DNA of 64,000 nt. Source: an uncultured bacterium. Its GTDB lineage: Bacteria; Verrucomicrobiota; Kiritimatiellia; CAIKKV01; CAITUY01. Made by a program: the position numbers and the translations under genes. The DNA is taken from contig CAIVSY010000025.1 of NCBI GenBank assembly GCA_903908715.1, forward strand, positions 1-64,000. The letters are read 5' to 3'. Under the pieces are notes generated by a model, which worked only from the letters and a program-made list of their open reading frames with translations, did no database searches and had not been told where the DNA came from. Positions 9,197 through 18,506 of the stretch are shown piece by piece (the first letter of the stretch is position 1; every line of letters starts with the position of its first letter).

Positions 9197-10998
9197 TGCT
9201 GCAGCTCATTGCGATACGGAATCCGGATCCCGTAATCCTTCCGCAACTGGCGCAACTGATCCATGATTCCGCGGTCCCGGGTCCGGCTATGCTCGCCGAT
9301 CAGGGAGTAGGTCTTCTGCCAGGCCCAGTCCGTGCGGATCGTCTTTTCGCCGTCCCGCGCCTTTGTCAGGTCCAGGTCGAAAACCATATCGCACTCGATA
9401 TCGTCCGCACGTCCGGTGGCCTGGAAGACCAGGCGCCGCGCCTCGCGCGGGAACCGGCCGAAAAGGACCAGCGGCCGGTCGAGGTAGAGGTTGCTGGTCA
9501 GGGCCGGATAGCCTTCGCACCAGACCTGCCCGGCGAACCGGAAGCGGACATCCGAGAGGACCGGCCGGCTGACCTCACGCGTGCGCGCCTCGAGGAATTG
9601 AGGGATATCCCAGCGCCCCGTACGCATGATGTGCGTGTCGCCGCGGTTGCGGTAGCTCAGCAGATCTAGCAGGTAGGCGTTGGCACCCGCATAGGTGCCC
9701 AGTGTGAAAACCGAAAGATCGCCGCGGTTGGCCTGGCTGAACGATTCGATGATCTGGGAACGGTCGGTGAGCCCCACGGTGGCGACGCCGTCGCTGACCA
9801 CCATGGCAATCACGGGCCGGCCGGGCTTGCGTGGAAGATCCAGGAGTTCCTTCAGAGACCCGAAGATATCGGTATCACCGGACGCCTTCATATCCAGGAT
9901 GAACTCCCGCGCCTTCTGCAGGGAATCAAGATCCGCAACCGCCCATTCGGGGAAGCAGCGCCGGGTCCCGTCACGGAATTCAATCACATTGAAACGGTCC
10001 TCGGGTCCGAGCAGCTCCAGTGCCTTGAGCAGGCCTTCCCGGCAATAGTAGAGTTTCTGTTCCGTGATGCTGGCAGAGGCATCCTGCACCAGAAGGAGGT
10101 CCTTGGCCAGGACCGGCAACAGGTCGCTCGTGCGGCGCTGGATCTCGATGCGGCAGTAGCCGTAACGCGGATCGGCGGCGCTGTGGTAGACATAGACTTC
10201 GGCTTTGAGATATTTCTCCAGGGCCTTCAGCACTGAAACGCGCTGTTCTTCGCTGAACTCCGGGCGCGGATTCTCGAGGGAAATCTTCGGCACCGGCTCC
10301 TCCAGGCGCCCTCCGCGGCCGTACCCGCCCCCGCCGCGACCCCAGCTGAACCGGGCCGGATCATCAACCAGTTCGTAGGACAGCGTGGCCACCAGTCCGC
10401 TTTCCATGGCGCCACGATCCGCCGGCGCGGAGATATCCGCGCCATTCGCCTGGCGCGGGATGGCGGGTACATACCGCCTCGGCAAAGCGGCCACGTCATC
10501 CTGCACAAGTTTGCGGTTGATGCTCAGGATATCCTGACGCGGTTCCCAGACCGGCCGGTTAACCGCCTCGGGCTCGACCAGGGTGCGGGTCTCGCCCACG
10601 AGAGCTCCGGCCCCGATCCGGCGCGGCTCCACAGCCGCCTCGTCGACCGGACGGCGAAATGCCACGGACTCGGAGGACGAATCCCCCGCCACGGTCCCCC
10701 GCGCCGCTTCCGGCCGGAACCGCGCAGGCCTGCGGTCGGCTTCACTCTCCTCCATCTGCACTCGCACATCACGCAGTTGCAGGTCAACGCGCTTTGAGTC
10801 ATCCACCCGTTCCGCCTGGAACCCGTAGATCATCCAGCCCGGAAACAGCAGGATCACCAGCACGTGGAGAATCACCGAGAAGACCACCGCCAGGAAGGCC
10901 CATTGCAGGTGGCGCCGATGCAGCCGGCGCCAGACCTGGAACGCGCCCGCCGGTTCGGTTGCCTGCCGGAAACTGACTTTATGCCGATTGTTTTTCAT
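9193..10998 (-). CDS. VWA-domain protein with TonB-like N-terminal anchor
   Basis: A 601-residue protein with a basic N-terminus, one membrane helix (about 33-55), a long Arg/Pro/Glu-rich linker, a Gly-rich patch near residue 225, then a von Willebrand A domain. The metal site is complete: DASAS (306-310), a Thr in SGDTDIFGSL and an Asp in VVSDGVATVG. The membrane helix contains SVILH (Ser41, His45), which matches the spacing of the Ser/His pair in the TonB helix that couples to ExbB/ExbD. The gene lies six bases after a TPR gene and overlaps the following kinase-like gene by four bases, downstream of exbB and exbD. I infer that proton-motive force may drive or position the VWA domain in the periplasm. 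There is no TonB C-terminal domain. Confidence 0.87.
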   Translation of the reverse strand: MKNNRHKVSFRQATEPAGAFQVWRRLHRRHLQWAFLAVVFSVILHVLVILLFPGWMIYGFQAERVDDSKRVDLQLRDVRVQMEESEADRRPARFRPEAARGTVAGDSSSESVAFRRPVDEAAVEPRRIGAGALVGETRTLVEPEAVNRPVWEPRQDILSINRKLVQDDVAALPRRYVPAIPRQANGADISAPADRGAMESGLVATLSYELVDDPARFSWGRGGGGYGRGGRLEEPVPKISLENPRPEFSEEQRVSVLKALEKYLKAEVYVYHSAADPRYGYCRIEIQRRTSDLLPVLAKDLLLVQDASASITEQKLYYCREGLLKALELLGPEDRFNVIEFRDGTRRCFPEWAVADLDSLQKAREFILDMKASGDTDIFGSLKELLDLPRKPGRPVIAMVVSDGVATVGLTDRSQIIESFSQANRGDLSVFTLGTYAGANAYLLDLLSYRNRGDTHIMRTGRWDIPQFLEARTREVSRPVLSDVRFRFAGQVWCEGYPALTSNLYLDRPLVLFGRFPREARRLVFQATGRADDIECDMVFDLDLTKARDGEKTIRTDWAWQKTYSLIGEHSRTRDRGIMDQLRQLRKDYGIRIPYRNELQQ

Positions 10999-11004
10999 AT
11001 CCGG

Positions 11005-13326
11005 TTATTGAACCTGTTTCCGTTGTTTTGCCCATGCGCTTTCGGGAAAGCGCTCCAGCAGTTCCTTCACCACTTTATCGCTCTCTTCCTTACGGCCTGC
11101 GGCTTCAAACGCCGCGGCCGCCTCGTGCAGGCATTCCGGCACAAGGACGGGATCATCGAAGAGGACTGCCACGCTGAGGAAATAGCGCGCGGCGCCCGCC
11201 AGGTCGCCCTGCGCCTTCAGCGCCTTCCCGATGCCCGCATACGCCTGCACGCGCAGCGCCAGAAGGGTATCCGCGGCCGCCATGCCCGCCGCCCGCTCAT
11301 ATTCCGCCTTAGCCTTCTCGGCGTCGCCCGCGGTCAGAAGCAGGTCGCCCAACCTGGCATGCGCCTCCGCCGCAGCGGCGCTCGCGGGCGGCAGGGTCAC
11401 CACGTTTCCGAAGGCCTCCTGTGCCACCGTTACGCGGCCGAGCCCGAGGGCCGCCTTGCCCTTCAACAGCCAGGCAATCTGTTTCCATGTTTCCGTGTTC
11501 GCGCGCTCCATCAGCACAGCAGCCGTCTCCTCCGTCGCCTCATAGGCCTTACGGCCCAGATGATATTCCGCCAGCCATTCCAGGAGTTCAGGCGTGAACT
11601 GGATACGCACCGGCGTGCCGATCAGCGCCTGGAGGATCCCGGCGGCCTCCTCCACCCGGCCCACCCGCTGCAGGACCAGCGCCAGACGGAACTGACCTTT
11701 CCCTTGCAGTTCAGCGCCCGGCCGCGCCGCCAAAGATTTTCGGAAGGCCTGCTCGGCCTCCTCCAGTTTCCCGCGCTCCTCCAGCAAGACTCCCATCCAG
11801 AATTGGGCATCCGCCAGGAACCGGGTTGAAGGAAAACGACGCAGCAAGCCCGCGAGACTCTCCCGTGCCTGGTCATCCCGGCGCAGGAAGACCTCGACCA
11901 TCGCCTTCTGGTAGAGCGATTCCTCAACAAAGCGGCTGTCGGGGTACTTCTCGATCAGGCGGGCCCATGCCGCAACAGCCGACTCGTTCTGCTTCGCGCG
12001 GCCATAGCAAGACGCCGCGGCAAAAAGCGCCTGCGCGGCCATGTCATGGCGGGGATAATCCGCGCCCACCTGCGAGAAGATCTCCGCCGCCTGCAGCAAC
12101 TGCCCCTGTTTCTGCATCAGGTGCCCGAGCCGGTACAGCGCATCCGCCCCGAAATCGGAGGCGGGATACTCCGTGGCGACCAGCCGGTAATACTGCATCG
12201 CAGCGGCATCGTCCCCGATCGCCGCACTGGATTCCCCAAGGAGCCAGAGAACATCCTTACGGATCCGCGGGGTCGGCGTCAGGGCTTTCGCCTCGCTTAC
12301 GGCATTACTGAAGTCACCCATCTTGTACAGAGTCAGCGACCTCTCGTAGGCGGCGTAATCGGCCATCTCCGCCTGCGGGTGTTGTGTCAACAGGACCGCG
12401 TACGTGGCCACCGCCTCGGCATTCCGGGCCAGCTGGCGTTCCGCATTGGCCTTGAGGTAGAGCCATTCCGGCTTCCGCTTCGCGGCCTCCGCCCCTGCCA
12501 GGAAATCCTCGCACGCCTTCAGGGCATCGGCGTACAGCCTGGCATGGTAATAGGCCCACGCGAGCTGAAGGCGCGATTCCGGAACCCGTTCGTCCGCCGG
12601 ATACCGCCGGGCCAGCGATTCATAGGCACGGGCGCTCTGCTCGTAGCGTTTCGACCGGAAATAATAATCGCCGAGCTGGAACCAGGCTTCCGCCCCGACG
12701 CGGGCCGACGACGCATTCGAGACCGCCGCCAGGTACAGTTTCTCCAGGCCCGCCTCCTGCCCCGCATCTCCCTGCCGCAACGCCGCCAGCGCGAGCGCGG
12801 CATATCCCACCATCGAAGTTCCCGGATACTCCCGCAAGACCGCCTCATACGAACACGCCGCGTCGTCCCGGCGACCCGCCTTGACCAGCGCACTGCCGAG
12901 CGCGTACCGGCACGCCGCGCCGATCTCCGGCGCCGGCCGGTTCTTGAGCATCGACTCCAGCAGCTCAATCTGCTCCGCGCCGCGGCCGGACTGCTCCATC
13001 AGTTCCGCCCGCCGCAGGCCCGCCCGGAAATGGTATTCCCCGCCGGGAAAATCCGTGTAGGCCCGCGAATAGGCGGACTCGGCCTCAACCAGCTTGCCGA
13101 GCGAACGCCAGCATTCGCCCATGCGGTACTGCACCGCATCCAGCATCGCGTTCGTTCCTGCCGGGCTCGTCGCCAGGTACGTCTGGTATTCCTTCAGCGC
13201 AACATCCCACAAGCCGCGAGCATACAAGCCGTCGGCAAACGCCAACTGCTCGCGCGGCTCCAGCGCCGACGCCGTTCCGCCCAGGAGCAGGACCAGCGCC
13301 GCCAGACTTGTCACCAGGCTTTTCAT
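11005..13326 (-). CDS. Exported tetratricopeptide-repeat protein
   Basis: A 773-residue protein with a clear signal peptide (hydrophobic core about residues 7-20, cleavage probably near TASALE), followed almost entirely by TPR helices. Repeats such as AESAYSRAYTDFPGGEYHF, ARAYESLARRYPADERVPE and AAWARLIEKYPDSRFVEE give a superhelical scaffold of more than fifteen repeats. The pattern resembles the periplasmic YbgF/CpoB-type partners of Tol systems, though this protein is much longer. The start overlaps the ExbD stop by four bases, and the VWA gene follows after six bases, so it is very likely a periplasmic partner of the same energised complex. Binding partner and substrate cannot be read. 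Confidence 0.88.
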   Translation of the reverse strand: MKSLVTSLAALVLLLGGTASALEPREQLAFADGLYARGLWDVALKEYQTYLATSPAGTNAMLDAVQYRMGECWRSLGKLVEAESAYSRAYTDFPGGEYHFRAGLRRAELMEQSGRGAEQIELLESMLKNRPAPEIGAACRYALGSALVKAGRRDDAACSYEAVLREYPGTSMVGYAALALAALRQGDAGQEAGLEKLYLAAVSNASSARVGAEAWFQLGDYYFRSKRYEQSARAYESLARRYPADERVPESRLQLAWAYYHARLYADALKACEDFLAGAEAAKRKPEWLYLKANAERQLARNAEAVATYAVLLTQHPQAEMADYAAYERSLTLYKMGDFSNAVSEAKALTPTPRIRKDVLWLLGESSAAIGDDAAAMQYYRLVATEYPASDFGADALYRLGHLMQKQGQLLQAAEIFSQVGADYPRHDMAAQALFAAASCYGRAKQNESAVAAWARLIEKYPDSRFVEESLYQKAMVEVFLRRDDQARESLAGLLRRFPSTRFLADAQFWMGVLLEERGKLEEAEQAFRKSLAARPGAELQGKGQFRLALVLQRVGRVEEAAGILQALIGTPVRIQFTPELLEWLAEYHLGRKAYEATEETAAVLMERANTETWKQIAWLLKGKAALGLGRVTVAQEAFGNVVTLPPASAAAAEAHARLGDLLLTAGDAEKAKAEYERAAGMAAADTLLALRVQAYAGIGKALKAQGDLAGAARYFLSVAVLFDDPVLVPECLHEAAAAFEAAGRKEESDKVVKELLERFPESAWAKQRKQVQ

Positions 13327-13751
13327 GTGCCGCTTTTCTTCTCGACCAGGCCGGCTGCAAAGGAAATGTTCCAGATATCCGCCTGTCGGCAGAGATCCAG
13401 CACCCGGATCACATGCTCATAGGCGGTTTGCCGGTCGGCCCGGATCAGGACCGGCTGGCCCGGGAACAGCGATACCAGCCTGCGAAGCAGCACTTCCAGC
13501 TCCGGCTCCCGCAGAACGCGGCCGTTGACCACTGTCGATCCGTCCTTCATCACGTTCAGGATGATCTCCCCCGGCAGACGCTGCTGCACTTCCGCCGTCG
13601 AGGCGGTCGGGAGCTTGACATCAATTTCCGCTTCCCACTGCGAGAAGATCTGGCTGGTCACGAAGAAGCACAGCAGAAGGAACACGATGTCGATCATCGG
13701 CGCCAACTGGAACCCGACGGGTTCCGGCTTGTATTTTCCCCTGAAGTTCAT
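13323..13751 (-). CDS. exbD: ExbD/TolR-family energy transducer subunit
   Basis: Biopolymer transport protein of 142 aa. It has a short cytoplasmic N-terminus, a single membrane helix with the essential proton-relay Asp21 in QLAPMIDIVFLLLCFF, and a periplasmic domain. Together with the ExbB homologue it would form the proton channel that powers an envelope protein. The gene starts three bases after the ExbB stop and overlaps the TPR gene by four bases. Whether it is ExbD or TolR cannot be decided from sequence; no TolA, TolB or Pal lies nearby. Confidence 0.9.
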   Translation of the reverse strand: MNFRGKYKPEPVGFQLAPMIDIVFLLLCFFVTSQIFSQWEAEIDVKLPTASTAEVQQRLPGEIILNVMKDGSTVVNGRVLREPELEVLLRRLVSLFPGQPVLIRADRQTAYEHVIRVLDLCRQADIWNISFAAGLVEKKSGT

Positions 13752-13754
13752 CGA

Positions 13755-14504
13755 TTACGCCCTCTTGCGGAGAATCGCGGTCATGACCTGGCTCGACGCC
13801 ACCTCGAGATCCGAGACCAGCCTGGAGGACCGGCCGCGGAAGTAGGCGTAGAACATCATCGCCGGGATGCCGATGATCAAACCGACGGCCGTGGTGATCA
13901 GCGCCTCAGCCACACCGGCCGCCAGCAGCATCGGCTTGGCCTTGGCCAGGTCAAACGCCACGACATTGAAAGCTCGCATCATGCCGAACACCGTTCCCAG
14001 GAGGCCCAGCATGGGCGAGATGACCGCCACATCGAGCAGGTACTGCGTCTGGCTCTGGATGGCCGCCGCCTGGCGGGCCCCTTCGCTCTCGATCATCTCG
14101 CGCAGGAGTTGCGGATCGACCTTCTCCACGCTCGCGGTGTAGTCCAGCGCGGCAACCGTCACCTCCGAAAAGGCGCACGGCCGGTACCCGCAGGCTGTCC
14201 GCGCATCGGCCATCTGGCCGGCCTCGATCTTGTCGAGCACGTCATCGCGCAGGACATCAGGAACGATGTGGCGGTGGCGCAGGGCGAGGAAGAAATAGAC
14301 TACGAAACCTACTCCCACGATCGACATCAGGATCAGCGGGTACATCAGGATACCGCCCTTGTCGAACAGCTCCTTGAGGGTGATGGACTGGACCACCCCG
14401 GCTTCCGCCTTTTCGCCGGCGTCAGCCGCGAATACGGCCGCCCCGCACAGTACCATCAGTGCCGCAACAGCCACACCCAACCACTGCTTGTGTTTCCGCA
14501 TCAT
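13755..14504 (-). CDS. exbB: ExbB/TolQ/MotA-family proton channel protein
   Basis: A 249-residue inner-membrane protein with a cleavable-looking N-terminal hydrophobic segment ending near FAADAG, then the three-helix TolQ/ExbB core. Helix one of the core is GGILMYPLILMSIVGVGFVVYF. The conserved LLGTVFGMMRAF loop and the final VGLIIGIPAMMFYAYF helix are present. An extra leader ahead of the core occurs in many non-enteric ExbB homologues. It heads the exbB-exbD-TPR-VWA-kinase block and follows argH after 48 bases. Its partners suggest it drives the VWA protein with a TonB-like anchor rather than a classical TonB. Confidence 0.9.
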   Translation of the reverse strand: MMRKHKQWLGVAVAALMVLCGAAVFAADAGEKAEAGVVQSITLKELFDKGGILMYPLILMSIVGVGFVVYFFLALRHRHIVPDVLRDDVLDKIEAGQMADARTACGYRPCAFSEVTVAALDYTASVEKVDPQLLREMIESEGARQAAAIQSQTQYLLDVAVISPMLGLLGTVFGMMRAFNVVAFDLAKAKPMLLAAGVAEALITTAVGLIIGIPAMMFYAYFRGRSSRLVSDLEVASSQVMTAILRKRA

Positions 14505-14552
14505 CCTCTTCCTCCCGTTCGCTTGTTGGTCCTCTTCCTTCTGTTCACTTCC

Positions 14553-15938
14553 TCAACCCTTATACGAAATCCCCAGCAGTCGGCTGACGGCCCGGCAATG
14601 GCCGTCCCACCGTGCCTTGCGCCAGCGGCGCTCCGCCCCCACGCGGGCCTCGTAGGCCGCGAAATCCAGGCCCGCCGTGGCCCCGAGATGGGTCTTGCGG
14701 CGGATCGACTCGGCCGGATCCATCGTGTCGAGTTCCGCGAGGTGATCCTTGACATACTGATATGCGTCGCGGAACGGCATACCCCGGCCGACGAGTTCCA
14801 GCGCCTTGTCCGTCGCGAAGACGCCCGCCGAGAATCCGCGGGCCAACGCCTCGCGGTTGACGCGCGTGTTGGCCATCATCAGCGCCATCGCGCGCAGGCA
14901 GGCGCGGGTGGTGGCCAGTCCCTCGAGGAACGGACCCTTGGTATCCTGCAGGTCGCGGTTATACCCGCTGGGCAGGGACTTGCAGATATCCACCACCGCA
15001 AGCTCGCAGGCGACGACCCGCGAGACCCGCGCCCGGACCAGTTCCACCACGTCCGGGTTGTTCTTCTGCGGCATGATGCTGCTGCCCGTACCGAATTCTG
15101 CGGGCAGGGAGAAATAGCCGAACTCCGGCATCGTGAAGAGCATCAGGTCCTGTGCCAGCCGCGAAAGGGAGAGCATGACCTGCGAGCAGGTCGAGAGGAT
15201 CAGAGCCTCGATCTTGCCGCGCGCGTTGTTCGCATAGAGCACGTTGTGCACCGGCCGCGCAAAACCCAGCAGGCGCGCGGTGAGCGCGCGGTCGAGCGGC
15301 AGGGGTACGCCATAACTGGCAGCCGCGCCGAGCGGACACTGGTCGTTGATCGCGTAGGCGGCGCGCAAAAGGGTGACGTCATCCAGCAGACTTTCCGCAT
15401 GTGCCGTGGCCCACAGCGCAACGGAACTGGGCATGGCAGGCTGCATGTGCGTACGGCCGACCATCGGCACACCGACATTCGCGCGGCCCAGCCGCGTCAT
15501 CACCGCGGCCAGTTCCAGCGCCTCGCCGATCAAGCCGATCAACTGCTCGCGTGCGTACAGGCGCAGGTCCACCGCCACCTGGTCGTTGCGGCTCCGGCCG
15601 GTATGCACCTTCTTGCCGAGTTCCCCGAGTTTCGCCGTCAGCACACGCTCGATGGCCAGGTGCACATCCTGGTCGTCCAGCGAGATGGTGAACTGGCCGG
15701 CCTGCGCCGCCCGCAGGATGGCGCCGAGTTCCCGGATCACCGCCCGGCACTCGGCCGCGGAAAAAATCCGCGGGCGGACGGGAATCCGGGACAGCATGGT
15801 CACATGCGCGGCAGTCCCGATGCAATCGGCGGAAACCAGCATCCGGTCCAGTTGCAGGTCGTCGCCCGCGGTGAAATCCAGCACCACTGAGTCGATGGCG
15901 CCCACTGTTGTCCTTCGTGTTTTCTGAGCCTTGGTCAT
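14553..15938 (-). CDS. argH: Argininosuccinate lyase
   Basis: Cytoplasmic enzyme splitting argininosuccinate into arginine and fumarate, the last step of arginine synthesis. The fumarase-superfamily signature GSSIMPQKNNPD is intact and holds the catalytic Ser loop. KKVHTGRSRNDQVAVD and VGRTHMQPA are also present. The start at ATG 15938 gives 461 aa, the family norm, with GGAAGTGAC before it. An upstream start at 16094 would overlap the preceding gene by about 150 bases. No other arginine gene is nearby. It sits inside a same-strand run of envelope-related genes, four bases after an unknown exported protein, which is an unusual setting. Confidence 0.95.
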   Translation of the reverse strand: MTKAQKTRRTTVGAIDSVVLDFTAGDDLQLDRMLVSADCIGTAAHVTMLSRIPVRPRIFSAAECRAVIRELGAILRAAQAGQFTISLDDQDVHLAIERVLTAKLGELGKKVHTGRSRNDQVAVDLRLYAREQLIGLIGEALELAAVMTRLGRANVGVPMVGRTHMQPAMPSSVALWATAHAESLLDDVTLLRAAYAINDQCPLGAAASYGVPLPLDRALTARLLGFARPVHNVLYANNARGKIEALILSTCSQVMLSLSRLAQDLMLFTMPEFGYFSLPAEFGTGSSIMPQKNNPDVVELVRARVSRVVACELAVVDICKSLPSGYNRDLQDTKGPFLEGLATTRACLRAMALMMANTRVNREALARGFSAGVFATDKALELVGRGMPFRDAYQYVKDHLAELDTMDPAESIRRKTHLGATAGLDFAAYEARVGAERRWRKARWDGHCRAVSRLLGISYKG

Positions 15939-15942
15939 TCCG

Positions 15943-17334
15943 TCACTTCCCGCCTTGCGCCTGCTGTTGCGCATGTTTGTTTTCCACTGCGTCAACATAC
16001 CGTTCCATCGGACCTTTATCAAGCACCGGCGGTTCGTTCCCCGCATCTTTTTCCCAGTGGCTCCCCGCACCGCCGGTTTCGCGTTCCACGGCATCGAGGT
16101 AGGCCTCCCTCCGGCGGGTCAGGTCGCCCAGCCGCTCCAGTTCCGCCTCCGCCTGGCGGATGCGGTATCGAAGCAGGAGCGAGGGGGCCCCGTTGACCAG
16201 GTCCTCGTAGAAACGGGCAAACCGTTCGCCAACCGTCATCAGCTCAACCGCCTTACCGAGGGTGAGTACGCGTAATTTCCGCGACTTCTCCAGCGCTGCC
16301 GCCGCCACCGCCGGGTCTGAGCGGACCGCGAGCGCTTCCCGGGGCGAAAAGGCTGCGGCCGGCCGGCCGGCCGCAGCCTCGATCATCAGCGGAATCTCGG
16401 CCTGCAGCTGATCCACCAGGACGGACGAAAGTTCACCGAAGGACTGCACCAGGTTCGCCTGGCGGCCCAGCCAGCTGATCCAGTCCGACTGCATGGCCCC
16501 GATGGATCCGTTCGCGGCGACTTCCACGGCCATCCATTCCGGGGTGACAGTCTCGCCCCGCGCCAGGCGGCCGAGGATCGCGGAAAATGGAGATCCATTA
16601 TTCGCCGTATGGCCGGCGATCCAGCTTGCGAGGACTCCACACAGCGCCCTGTGCCGCGGCCATCCGGCCGGAAGGGATTCCCACTGCATCATTTCGACGA
16701 GCCCCGGAAACCCGCCCTGAACCCGCCAGGCGGAAACGACATTGCGGTTCCGCACGCGCTGATGCGTCCGGAGATTCTGAGCCATTCCCATGGTCAGCCA
16801 TTCAGGAAGATTCGCCATCCGCAATGCGCCGGCGGCGCGGCGCTGTTCCTCCATATAACCGAGGACCAGGGCGCGGCAGAGCCACTCATCCAGCCGTTCA
16901 GGATCCCTGCCCGATTCCGGGCCGAGTGTCAGCACGCGTCGATAGTTGTCGCCTTCCCGCTGGATCTCCAGTCTGGCGATTTCCATCGGCTGGCCCGTTC
17001 GGATCTCCACCAGTTGCCCGCGTTGCAGGGAAAACGGTATTCCCGTGAAGCGCTCCAACTGGCCCGCCACGGACTCCGCCCAGCGCGAAACCTGCATATT
17101 TGCCGAGCCGTCCGGCCCCACCACCAGGAACCGGCCGGAAGAACTGGTCGAAATGACCCGGTTGGTCCCCGTGCTCTCGCCAACGGCGGGACGGACAGCG
17201 GGGTCCCAAAGCAGGACCAGCGATACACAGACGAAAAGGAAACCTGCGGGCACCCCCTCCACACACGGGGCCCCCGTGACTCCGCGGGAGCCGCCTGAAC
17301 ATCCATTTTTGGAGAGCGCCTGGCCCGATCTCAT
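15943..17334 (-). CDS. Unrecognised exported or membrane-anchored protein
   Basis: A 463-residue protein I do not recognise. It has a hydrophobic N-terminal segment (about residues 29-46) after a polar leader, so it is exported or anchored. The body carries a short aromatic/Arg-rich beta region, then LPEWLTMGMAQNL, which resembles the position of the metal site in peptidase-MA-like proteins but lacks the HExxH motif. The C-terminal third is helical and charged, with RYRIRQAEAELERL, and ends in a Gln/Gly tail. It lies 25 bases after a zinc-ribbon membrane protein gene and ends four bases before argH. An inactive peptidase-like role is only a guess. Confidence 0.72.
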   Translation of the reverse strand: MRSGQALSKNGCSGGSRGVTGAPCVEGVPAGFLFVCVSLVLLWDPAVRPAVGESTGTNRVISTSSSGRFLVVGPDGSANMQVSRWAESVAGQLERFTGIPFSLQRGQLVEIRTGQPMEIARLEIQREGDNYRRVLTLGPESGRDPERLDEWLCRALVLGYMEEQRRAAGALRMANLPEWLTMGMAQNLRTHQRVRNRNVVSAWRVQGGFPGLVEMMQWESLPAGWPRHRALCGVLASWIAGHTANNGSPFSAILGRLARGETVTPEWMAVEVAANGSIGAMQSDWISWLGRQANLVQSFGELSSVLVDQLQAEIPLMIEAAAGRPAAAFSPREALAVRSDPAVAAAALEKSRKLRVLTLGKAVELMTVGERFARFYEDLVNGAPSLLLRYRIRQAEAELERLGDLTRRREAYLDAVERETGGAGSHWEKDAGNEPPVLDKGPMERYVDAVENKHAQQQAQGGK

Positions 17335-17359
17335 GGCTCCTTTCCGACCCCAGGTCGGG

Positions 17360-18073
17360 TTAGCGGCCGAACTTCAACGAAATCCGATCCTGCCGGATGA
17401 CGGCCTCGGCAACGGCATCCACAATCTGTTTTTCGGCAATTACGTCATTGAAAAGGCCGGAAAAATACTTCTTGGCAATAGCCTGAGTCGGCCCCATCAG
17501 CGGCAGGTGTCCCATGCGGGCGCTCTTGACCACGAACTGGCCGTTGCGGAAAGTTGCAATCATGGAGAAGCTGACCGGCAGGGCCACTTTGTTCTTAACC
17601 ACCCAGGCAATATTCGTGGCGTCCGGCGGGCGCCAGGCCAGCGTGGACATGAGCGTGAAACGGTCCTGCTGAAGATCCACGTTCAAGATCTTCACCCCGC
17701 GCAGGGTGGCGCGGCTAGCGAGGAATCCATTGATCTCCGGCTCCATGAAGTCCACACCGACCCTCTGCCTCGCGGAGACCGCCTGCTTGATCGCACGGGT
17801 CTTCATCATAACCTGCTGGGCGCCCGCGGGATCCACTGGCAGGGCGACCGGCTTCGCCGGCCACAGCGCCAAGCCCACAAGCACCAGCGGCACCACGATG
17901 AACAGGAATACCGCCAGACGGGACAGAATGGGGCCGAATTCGATTTCGCGCCTCTTTTCCAAATCCGCCTGCGACGTGCGCTTGAGGTCCAGTTTCACCC
18001 CGCAACGGGTACAGAATACTCGACCGAGGTCATTACTGAAACCGCAATGCGCACAGGGAATCTTGATGGCCAT
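17360..18073 (-). CDS. Zinc-ribbon membrane protein
   Basis: A 237-residue protein. The N-terminal cytoplasmic zinc ribbon has two CxxC knuckles (CAHC and CTRC, residues 7-24), followed by a basic linker and one membrane helix (about 50-70). The rest, about 165 residues, is predicted to lie outside the cytoplasm and has a mixed alpha/beta pattern I cannot assign. The gene is 12 bases downstream of an FmdB-like zinc-ribbon gene and 25 bases upstream of another unknown exported protein, so the three probably form one transcript. The ribbon probably has a structural or protein-binding role. No function is known to me. Confidence 0.8.
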   Translation of the reverse strand: MAIKIPCAHCGFSNDLGRVFCTRCGVKLDLKRTSQADLEKRREIEFGPILSRLAVFLFIVVPLVLVGLALWPAKPVALPVDPAGAQQVMMKTRAIKQAVSARQRVGVDFMEPEINGFLASRATLRGVKILNVDLQQDRFTLMSTLAWRPPDATNIAWVVKNKVALPVSFSMIATFRNGQFVVKSARMGHLPLMGPTQAIAKKYFSGLFNDVIAEKQIVDAVAEAVIRQDRISLKFGR

Positions 18074-18085
18074 GGAATCTTCTCC

Positions 18086-18358
18086 CTAATCCTTTTTGGG
18101 GGTTGAACTGCTGCTTGTGGAAGTGGAAGACGAGGAGGACGTCGCGGAAGCATCGGCCTTCTTCGCCTTGTGATAGCTCTCGCTCCGGTAATCGGTCTGG
18201 TAGAAACCGGTCCCCTTGAAAATGATCCCGGCTCCAGAGCCCAGCAGTCGCTTGACCGTTCCCTTGCAGGTCGGGCAGCGCTTGAGTTTCTCATCCGTGA
18301 TCCGCTGGAAATGCTCGAAACGGCCGCATTTCCTGCACTCGTATTCGTATGTCGGCAT
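18086..18358 (-). CDS. FmdB-family zinc-ribbon protein
   Basis: A small 90-residue protein that starts with the FmdB hallmark MPTYEYECRKCG and has two CxxC pairs (CRKC and CPTC) forming a putative zinc ribbon. The middle GAGIIFKGTGFYQTDY segment is also typical of the family. The tail after residue 70 is almost pure Ser/Thr with Lys, low-complexity and probably disordered. The family is called a regulatory protein after the formamidase operon, but its molecular role is not established. It is the first gene of the leftward run and lies back to back with the phosphoglycerate mutase gene across 148 bases. Confidence 0.9.
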   Translation of the reverse strand: MPTYEYECRKCGRFEHFQRITDEKLKRCPTCKGTVKRLLGSGAGIIFKGTGFYQTDYRSESYHKAKKADASATSSSSSTSTSSSSTPKKD

Positions 18359-18438
18359 AGCTCAACATCCTCCGCAAATTCAAGCCGTCCATCGTAGTCA
18401 GAGCCCCTGCGCCTGTCAACTGCGGCCGTAGGTCTTCC

Positions 18439-18468
18439 TTGCGGACCGCGGCCTGTGTGTACTACACT
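18439..18468 (+). promoter_or_regulatory. Possible sigma-70 promoter for the phosphoglycerate mutase operon
   Basis: TTGCGG (18439-18444) and TACACT (18463-18468) are separated by 18 bases and lie about 40 bases before the gpmI ATG. A purine-rich GAAGGAAGGA ribosome binding site stands in between. Each hexamer matches the consensus only partly, so this is tentative. Confidence 0.3.
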
Positions 18469-18506
18469 CTGCCCCCTGTTTCAGATCCAGAAGGAAGGAC
18501 GGCTCC

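Noticed and set aside
13308-15890. An 860-codon rightward reading frame opposite exbD, exbB and argH
   Set aside because: The composition (His/Arg/Gln-rich) is typical of antisense frames in GC-rich DNA, and all three genes on the other strand have intact family motifs.
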